From Haloferax prahovense DSM 18310 (GTDB taxonomy: Archaea; Halobacteriota; Halobacteria; Halobacteriales; Haloferacaceae): a stretch of 64,000 bases of DNA. The stretch is taken from the NCBI RefSeq assembly GCF_000336815.1, contig NZ_AOLG01000029.1, positions 1 to 64,000 of the forward strand. The letters are read 5' to 3'. The notes under the pieces were generated by a model. That model did no database searches. It was not told where the DNA came from and worked only from the letters and a program-made list of their open reading frames with translations. Below are positions 59,222-64,000 of the stretch, piece by piece. A program made the translations under genes and the position numbers. Each line of letters opens with the position of its first letter. Positions within the stretch are counted from its first letter, which is position 1.

Positions 59222-60301
59222 ATGCGATACCTGTTCTTCACCAACACGCCCGCGCACGTCCACCTCTACAAATACGCCGTCAGAGAGCTTCAGGCGATGG
59301 GTCACGACGTGCTCGTCCTCGGCCGCGACTACGGCTGTACCAAGGACTTGCTCGAGTACTACGACCTCCCGCACGAGATTTACGGCTCCTGCGGGACGAC
59401 GAAGTACTCGCTTTTCAAATCGCTCCCGTTCCACTACGTCAACATCTTCCGCGCCGTGCGGCGGTTCAAGCCGGACCTCATCTTCGGGATGGGCGGCTAC
59501 GCGGCCCACGCCGGGGCCGTCTCGCGGACGCCCGTGATCCTCCTTCTCGACTCCGAACCGACCTCGTTGGACCACGTCGTCTCCCGGCCGTTCGCCAAGG
59601 CGATTCTGACGCCCCACACCTTCGGGAAGGACCTCGCGGACAACCACTACCAGTTCCGCGGGTTCAAAGAGACGGCCTACCTCCACCCCGACGTGTACGA
59701 GCCCTCGGTCGACATCCGGGCCGAACTCGGCCTCGACCCCGACGAGAAGTTCGTCGTCGTCCGGTTCAACGCGTTCGGCTCGCACCACGACGTGGGCCAC
59801 GGCGGGTTCACCCCCGAGCGCCGCCGCGAACTCATCGAGATGCTGGGCGAGCGCGCGACCGTCTTCGTCCTCGACGAGAGCGAGGAGCGCCGCGACGGCG
59901 ACCTCGACACCCGGCCGTTCGACTTCCACCCCGCGCTCGTCCACGACGTGCTCGCCGAGGCGAACCTGCTCGTCGCCGACACCCAGACCATGGTCACCGA
60001 GGCGGCGCTGCTCGGGACGCCAGCAATCCGGTCGAACTCCTTCGTCGGCGACGACGACATGGGCAACTTCGTCGAACTCGAACGACAGGGGCTCATCTCC
60101 AACCTCAAGTCGTTCGACGACGTGATGGCCCGCGCCGAAGAACTCCTCGACGACGACGGCGCGAAGGCCCGCTGGGCCGAAAAGCGCGACGCGTTCCTCG
60201 CGGACAAGGTCAACCTCACCGACGTCATCGTCCAAGTGGCGCTGAACTACGGCTCCGTCGAGACGGTCGACTCGCTGACGCGACACACCGTCCCGGCGTA
60301 G
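59222..60301 (+). CDS. DUF354 family GT-B-type glycosyltransferase
   Basis: 359 residues from the ATG at 59222 (MRYLFFTNTPAHVHLYKYAV). GT-B features: HDVLVLGRDYG, FKPDLIFGMGGYAAHAGAV, and the C-terminal nucleotide-sugar region VADTQTMVTEAALLGTPAIRSNSF. DUF354 proteins lie in archaeal glycan clusters and resemble the UDP-GlcNAc 2-epimerase/GT-B fold. Probably transfers a sugar to a lipid-linked intermediate. Starts the plus-strand arm of the cluster. Confidence 0.85.
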   Translation: MRYLFFTNTPAHVHLYKYAVRELQAMGHDVLVLGRDYGCTKDLLEYYDLPHEIYGSCGTTKYSLFKSLPFHYVNIFRAVRRFKPDLIFGMGGYAAHAGAVSRTPVILLLDSEPTSLDHVVSRPFAKAILTPHTFGKDLADNHYQFRGFKETAYLHPDVYEPSVDIRAELGLDPDEKFVVVRFNAFGSHHDVGHGGFTPERRRELIEMLGERATVFVLDESEERRDGDLDTRPFDFHPALVHDVLAEANLLVADTQTMVTEAALLGTPAIRSNSFVGDDDMGNFVELERQGLISNLKSFDDVMARAEELLDDDGAKARWAEKRDAFLADKVNLTDVIVQVALNYGSVETVDSLTRHTVPA

Positions 60302-60499
60302 CCGGTGCTCCGCCGTCGTCGAAACTAACCGCGGGGCCGCTGTCCGCCCTCGGAGGCGGTCAATCGACCCATAACTAACCGCCGAACCGCCCAATTTTCG
60401 CGCATCGACCGGCGCGCGCCCGCGCCCGCCTCGACGCGTCTCGTGACTCGGATTCGGGATTCCCCGACCACGACCCGAAGAACCAACCAGAACTAACCC

Positions 60500-61558
60500 A
60501 TGAAGCCCAAGCAAACACTCCTCATCGTCGGCCCGAAAGGAACCGGTGGCATCGACCGATACATCACCGAACAGCGTCGCTACCTCGAAGACCGGATGGA
60601 CGTTCGCGTCTACACGCGCTACACCGCGCCGAAGGGCGAGGGGCTCGAACTCGCGGCACGGATGCTCCTCTCGTCGCTCATTGCCGTCGTTCTCTTTCCC
60701 TTCCAGCGACGCCCGGACATCGTCCACGTCCACTCGTCGCACACCTACTCGTTCTACCGCGCGGCGTTCTTCACGCTGTTTTCGAAGTACGTCTGGCGGG
60801 TTCCCGTCGTCCTCCACATCCACGGCTCGTCGTTCGACGACTTCCTCGCAACGGACTCGCGGGTCGTCCGCCGACTCCAATCGCTCGTCTTCGACGCCGT
60901 CGACGACGTGGTCGTCCTCTCGGAGTACTGGCGCGGCCTCGTCTCCCGGCTCGCCGGCGAGGAGAAAGTCCACGTCATGGCAAACGCCGTCGAACCCGCG
61001 GAGTACGACCCGACGTACCCGACCGACCCCGTCCACCTCGTCTTCGTCTCGAACCTCATCGAGCGCAAGGGTATCCGCGAGTTCCTCGACGCCATCGAGA
61101 TACTCGAATCGACGCCCGGCCTCGATTTCGAGGTGAGCATCGGCGGCCGCGGCCCCCACGCGGACCGCGCCGAGGCGGTCGCCGCCGCCCACGACAACGT
61201 CTCGTACCTCGGTTTCCTCTCCGAGGAAGACAAGCGCAACCTCATCAGCCGCGGGACGGTGTTCGTCCTCCCGACCTACGCGGAGGGGCTTCCCATCGCC
61301 ATGCTCGAAGGGATGGCCGGCGGCAACGCCATCGTGACCACGCCCGTCGGGAGCATCCCCGAAGTCATCACCGACGACCGCGGGATTCTCGTCGCGCCGG
61401 GCGACGCCGAGGAGTTGGCCCGGGCGCTCGCGCGACTCGTCTCCAACCCCGAGGAAGCCGTCCGCATGGGGCAGACGAACCGGGTGGCCATCGAAGAACG
61501 CTACTCGTGGCAGTCGAACGCGGACGAGCTGGTTGCGATGTACGCCGAAGCGGCGTAG
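60500..61558 (+). CDS. Glycosyltransferase family 4 (GT-B)
   Basis: 352 residues. GPKGTGGIDRYI donor loop, HIHGSSFDDF, LVFVSNLIERKGIREFLDAI, YLGFLSEEDKRNLI, and the E-x7-E motif in YAEGLPIAMLEGMAGG, typical of retaining GT4. Hydrophobic segment MLLSSLIAVVLFPFQ near residues 55-70 may sit against the membrane. Adds one sugar of the surface glycan from an NDP donor. 198 bp after the DUF354 gene. Confidence 0.9.
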   Translation: MKPKQTLLIVGPKGTGGIDRYITEQRRYLEDRMDVRVYTRYTAPKGEGLELAARMLLSSLIAVVLFPFQRRPDIVHVHSSHTYSFYRAAFFTLFSKYVWRVPVVLHIHGSSFDDFLATDSRVVRRLQSLVFDAVDDVVVLSEYWRGLVSRLAGEEKVHVMANAVEPAEYDPTYPTDPVHLVFVSNLIERKGIREFLDAIEILESTPGLDFEVSIGGRGPHADRAEAVAAAHDNVSYLGFLSEEDKRNLISRGTVFVLPTYAEGLPIAMLEGMAGGNAIVTTPVGSIPEVITDDRGILVAPGDAEELARALARLVSNPEEAVRMGQTNRVAIEERYSWQSNADELVAMYAEAA

Positions 61559-61677
61559 CGTCGGGGCCAGTCTCTCTTTCCTCCGAAATCCCTGCGGAGA
61601 CGGCGCTCTTCTCGATATGCGCTTCGGAGGTCGTCAACGGGTCAGCTTTTTAATGTTAACTCATCTACAATTACTGG

Positions 61678-62592
61678 ATGGACGATACTGCACTCGAATC
61701 GCTGGTGCGGGACGACATCGGTGGTCGGGCGCTCGCGAGCGTCCTCGCGCACGCGGAGCGCGGCGATGGAACTCTCACGTACGACGCTGTGAGCGATGCT
61801 GTCGACGCTGAGACGTGGGGTCGGCTGCTCAGTACCGGCGTGCTCGTGGCCGCTGACGGCGTGTTCGTCGTCGACGACCCACCGGCCGTTCGGGACGCAC
61901 TCGCCGACGCGGGTATCGAGGTCGGTGCTGCGACCGCTCAGCCCGCTCCGACGACTGACGAATCGGCGTGGAGACCGGTCGACAAACTCGCCGGAGCGGG
62001 CGCAATCACCCTCGTGGCCGGCTATCAGGTGCCAGCCATCAAAGCGGCGATTGTCGGTCCGATGGACCTCGTCCTCGGGCCGCTCGCCGGGGTGCTCCCG
62101 TTCCCGCTGCTCGTCGTCGTTCTCGCGACGGCGGTTGCGCTCGTCTCGACGGGCTTCCGTCGCCGGTTCCTCGACGAGGACGGAATGGACGCACAGAGAG
62201 AGCAGATGCAACGGGTTCGAGAGAAACTCAGCACCGCGAAGCAGCGCGGGGACGATGCCGCCGTGGAACGTCTCACCGAGCGTCAGCAGGAGCTGATGCG
62301 AGACCAACTCGGGACGATGAAAAACAACCTCCGGCCGATCGCGTGGTCGATGCTCATCACGGTGCCCGTCTTCCTCTGGCTGTCGTGGTTCGTGATGAAC
62401 CCCGCAGGCGCCATCGTCACGGCCGCGCCGGTGATTCCGATAGCCGACCGCATCATCTGGAGCGCGCGGTTAGTCGGACCGATGCAAGTTTGGATGGTGT
62501 GGTACTTCGTGAGTTCACTCGTCTCCAACCTGTTCGTCAAGCGAACAGCTAGCCGGCTGTTCGACCAGAACCCCGCCCAGAACCCCGCGTGA
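61678..62592 (+). CDS. DUF106 (EMC3/YidC/Oxa1-like) membrane protein with N-terminal extension
   Basis: 304 residues. The C-terminal ~200 residues follow archaeal DUF106: helix VVVLATAVALVSTGFRRRF, the coiled segment REQMQRVREKLSTAKQRG ... ELMRDQL, then LRPIAWSMLITVPVFLWLSWFV and a final helix pair. The ~100 N-terminal residues (LRVRDD-like LVRDDIGGRALASVLAHAERG, DGTLTYDAVSDAVDAETWGRLL) look like a small helical, wHTH-like domain absent from the canonical protein. Probably a membrane insertase for a subset of proteins. Placement in a glycan cluster rather than near secY is unusual. Confidence 0.8.
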   Translation: MDDTALESLVRDDIGGRALASVLAHAERGDGTLTYDAVSDAVDAETWGRLLSTGVLVAADGVFVVDDPPAVRDALADAGIEVGAATAQPAPTTDESAWRPVDKLAGAGAITLVAGYQVPAIKAAIVGPMDLVLGPLAGVLPFPLLVVVLATAVALVSTGFRRRFLDEDGMDAQREQMQRVREKLSTAKQRGDDAAVERLTERQQELMRDQLGTMKNNLRPIAWSMLITVPVFLWLSWFVMNPAGAIVTAAPVIPIADRIIWSARLVGPMQVWMVWYFVSSLVSNLFVKRTASRLFDQNPAQNPA

Positions 62593-62788
62593 GGAGCGCA
62601 GTCGGTGGTCTCCAGCACGCGCCGTTGTCACCGCCGGCTGTGGCTCCTGTGGCTGTACTCTCTGCTTCGGTAGCTACTCGTTGCTTCGGTAGCCGCTGCC
62701 GCCGCGCCGTCCGCCTCCTGTAGTTCTGACGCGCTCCACGCGACCGACGGTCCGACCGAAAAAAGCGTGCTGAGTGTCTCTTCCGGCC

Positions 62789-64000
62789 TCAGTCGGCCGG
62801 TTGCGGCGTGTCTTCGGCTTCCGTCGTACCGGCGGCACCCTGCTCGGTCGCACGGTCCTCGCGGTCGATGTACTTGCGAACCCAGAGTTCGCCGGTGATG
62901 ATGCCGGAGATGGCGCTCATGTGTTCGGCCTCGCCCGTGAGTTCCTCGCGCTGGAGGCGTCGAATCTCGTCGGCGTCGAAGTACGGGCGCTCGCAGGCGG
63001 AGTTGAGCAGGTCGTCGATGCGCTCGCGGAGCGCGCGGTTCGTCCGGTACCAGTCGCCGATGGTCGAGCGACCGCCGTAGGTGTGCACGTCGCCGATGAG
63101 GCGCTCGCGGATGCGGTCCACCGAGGTGCCGACGACGAAGCCGGCGGCGTGTTGCCACATCGGGCGCGCCGGCGGGACTTTCGTCCGCTCGTAGGGGATG
63201 TCCGCGAGTCGGCTGTCGAGGCGGCGGACCAGTTCGACCTTCGGGTAGGCCGTCCCGGCGGGTATCTTCCCGTTGGTGAGGGGAATCGAGCCGACGCGGT
63301 GCGACAGCGGCATCCGCGTCACGGCTTCGAGGAACTCGGTGTCGCTGAAGGGGACCCGGGTTCCGGCTTGGCTCTCGGCGATGGGGTTGCTGGCGAAGTC
63401 GCACCGCGGGAAGTAGTTGCGGTAGTAGCAGTCCATCGCGGTGCTGTAGAGGTCCGGCTGGTCGCTCTTGCGCACCTCCTCGCGGTAGGTCGTCATCGGG
63501 TCGAACTCGGTCCGCAGGAGCCGGCGGGCGTCGTCCACGTCGATTCGGTGTTTCGCGCGGTAGAGCGCCGCCTCGGGGGATTTGCTTCCCTCGACGGCGG
63601 CCCGGCCGATGCCGTCGCCCATCATCCCGCCCTGTCCGCAGCCCTCGATGAGCACGTCGGGCATGTCTTGGATGTTGAACACGTTCGCGAGGTTGACGAA
63701 CGTCGAGAGGCCGACCATCCCGCTCGTCAGTTGGACCGATTTGTCGAGCGAGTCGACGAGCGCGTTCGACTCGACGGGCACACGCCTGTTTTCGAGGCCG
63801 AGCACCTCGGAGACCTTCGCGGCGAGTTCGAGGTTGCTCCCGTTCGCGGGGTTCGAGTCGTAGGTGTAGGTCGTGAGGTCGTGGTAGCGGCTGAGTTCTC
63901 CGGCCATCGAGCGACTGTCGAGGCCGCCGGAGAGCCACAGGCCGATGTCGCCGTCTATCGTGTCGGCCATGTCGGCGATGACCTCCTGATAGGCCGCGGT
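62789..64000 (-). CDS. Asparagine-synthase-like amidotransferase, C-terminal part (runs off right edge)
   Basis: About 404 residues visible. ATP-pyrophosphatase loop LWLSGGLDSRSMAGEL near the edge, YTYDSNPANGSN, GCGQGGMMGDGIGR and VPFSDTEFLEAVTRMPLSHR, then a 140-residue C-terminal extension with Arg/Glu-rich helices. The reading frame continues past 64,000 upstream, so a glutaminase domain may precede. Homologues in glycan clusters amidate sugar carboxylates or modify lipids; uronic acids made by the nearby operon would be suitable substrates, by inference. No start visible inside the window. Confidence 0.85.
   Translation of the reverse strand, partial: TAAYQEVIADMADTIDGDIGLWLSGGLDSRSMAGELSRYHDLTTYTYDSNPANGSNLELAAKVSEVLGLENRRVPVESNALVDSLDKSVQLTSGMVGLSTFVNLANVFNIQDMPDVLIEGCGQGGMMGDGIGRAAVEGSKSPEAALYRAKHRIDVDDARRLLRTEFDPMTTYREEVRKSDQPDLYSTAMDCYYRNYFPRCDFASNPIAESQAGTRVPFSDTEFLEAVTRMPLSHRVGSIPLTNGKIPAGTAYPKVELVRRLDSRLADIPYERTKVPPARPMWQHAAGFVVGTSVDRIRERLIGDVHTYGGRSTIGDWYRTNRALRERIDDLLNSACERPYFDADEIRRLQREELTGEAEHMSAISGIITGELWVRKYIDREDRATEQGAAGTTEAEDTPQPAD

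Overview
The window is high-GC, acidic-proteome haloarchaeal chromosome. Evidence: DUF7344 and HalOD1 proteins, Tat lipoproteins with RR plus lipobox, SPVIG class III pilins, aIF-1A, Orc1/Cdc6, and TATA boxes about 25 nt upstream of start codons (leaderless mRNAs). The gene set resembles Haloferax or a close relative; that genus call is an inference.

Layout. 1-25 kb: partial sugar nucleotidyltransferase, two DUF7344 regulators, PadR, secreted proteins, NosL-like lipoprotein, GlmM, HalOD1 protein, NADP/F420-type oxidoreductase, MFS permease, MCP-CheW pair, znuABC zinc importer, DUF2306 protein and TetR sharing an operator, cold-shock protein, DMT exporter, CoA-disulfide-reductase-like flavoprotein, a rearranged metal locus (two NikR paralogues around an ABC ATPase stump and a TnpB-type element relic), lipoproteins, a candidate PD-(D/E)xK protein and a HiPIP lipoprotein. 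25-33 kb: Zn/Cd P1B ATPase, a three-protein candidate metal module (P19-like lipoprotein, small zinc-finger membrane protein, polytopic protein) and a PAS-PAS histidine kinase. 34-35.4 kb: tandem pilins with conserved ends and variable middles. 35.6-38.6 kb: M20 peptidase, class V aminotransferase and YbaK-type deacylase.

38.7-44.2 kb is the most striking part: a replication origin. Fourteen copies of a ~23-bp element, in both orientations, flank aif1A, orc1 and a parA/acidic-partner operon. The copies nearest an AT-rich unwinding segment (about 40,019-40,090) point inward on both sides. Behind parA lies a gene-free, AT-rich array of palindromes and direct repeats that looks like a centromere or operator. 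Origin and partition functions are thus on one chromosomal island.

44-47 kb is ordinary (msrA, CBS protein, surE, DUF6920 protein, small wHTH). 48-64 kb is a surface-glycan cluster. A tightly overlapping six-gene operon (acyltransferase, DegT aminotransferase, Gfo/Idh dehydrogenase, UDP-sugar 6-dehydrogenase, UDP-GlcNAc 2-epimerase type, polysaccharide deacetylase) matches the logic of the bacterial WbpA/B/E/D/I pathway to a 2,3-diacetamido uronic acid. Around it are two FemAB-like proteins, an alpha/alpha-toroid protein, a YdjM-like protein, two glycosyltransferases, a DUF106 (EMC3/YidC-like) protein and a partial asparagine-synthase-like protein. An ATAACAAA element recurs in the gene-free gaps of this cluster.
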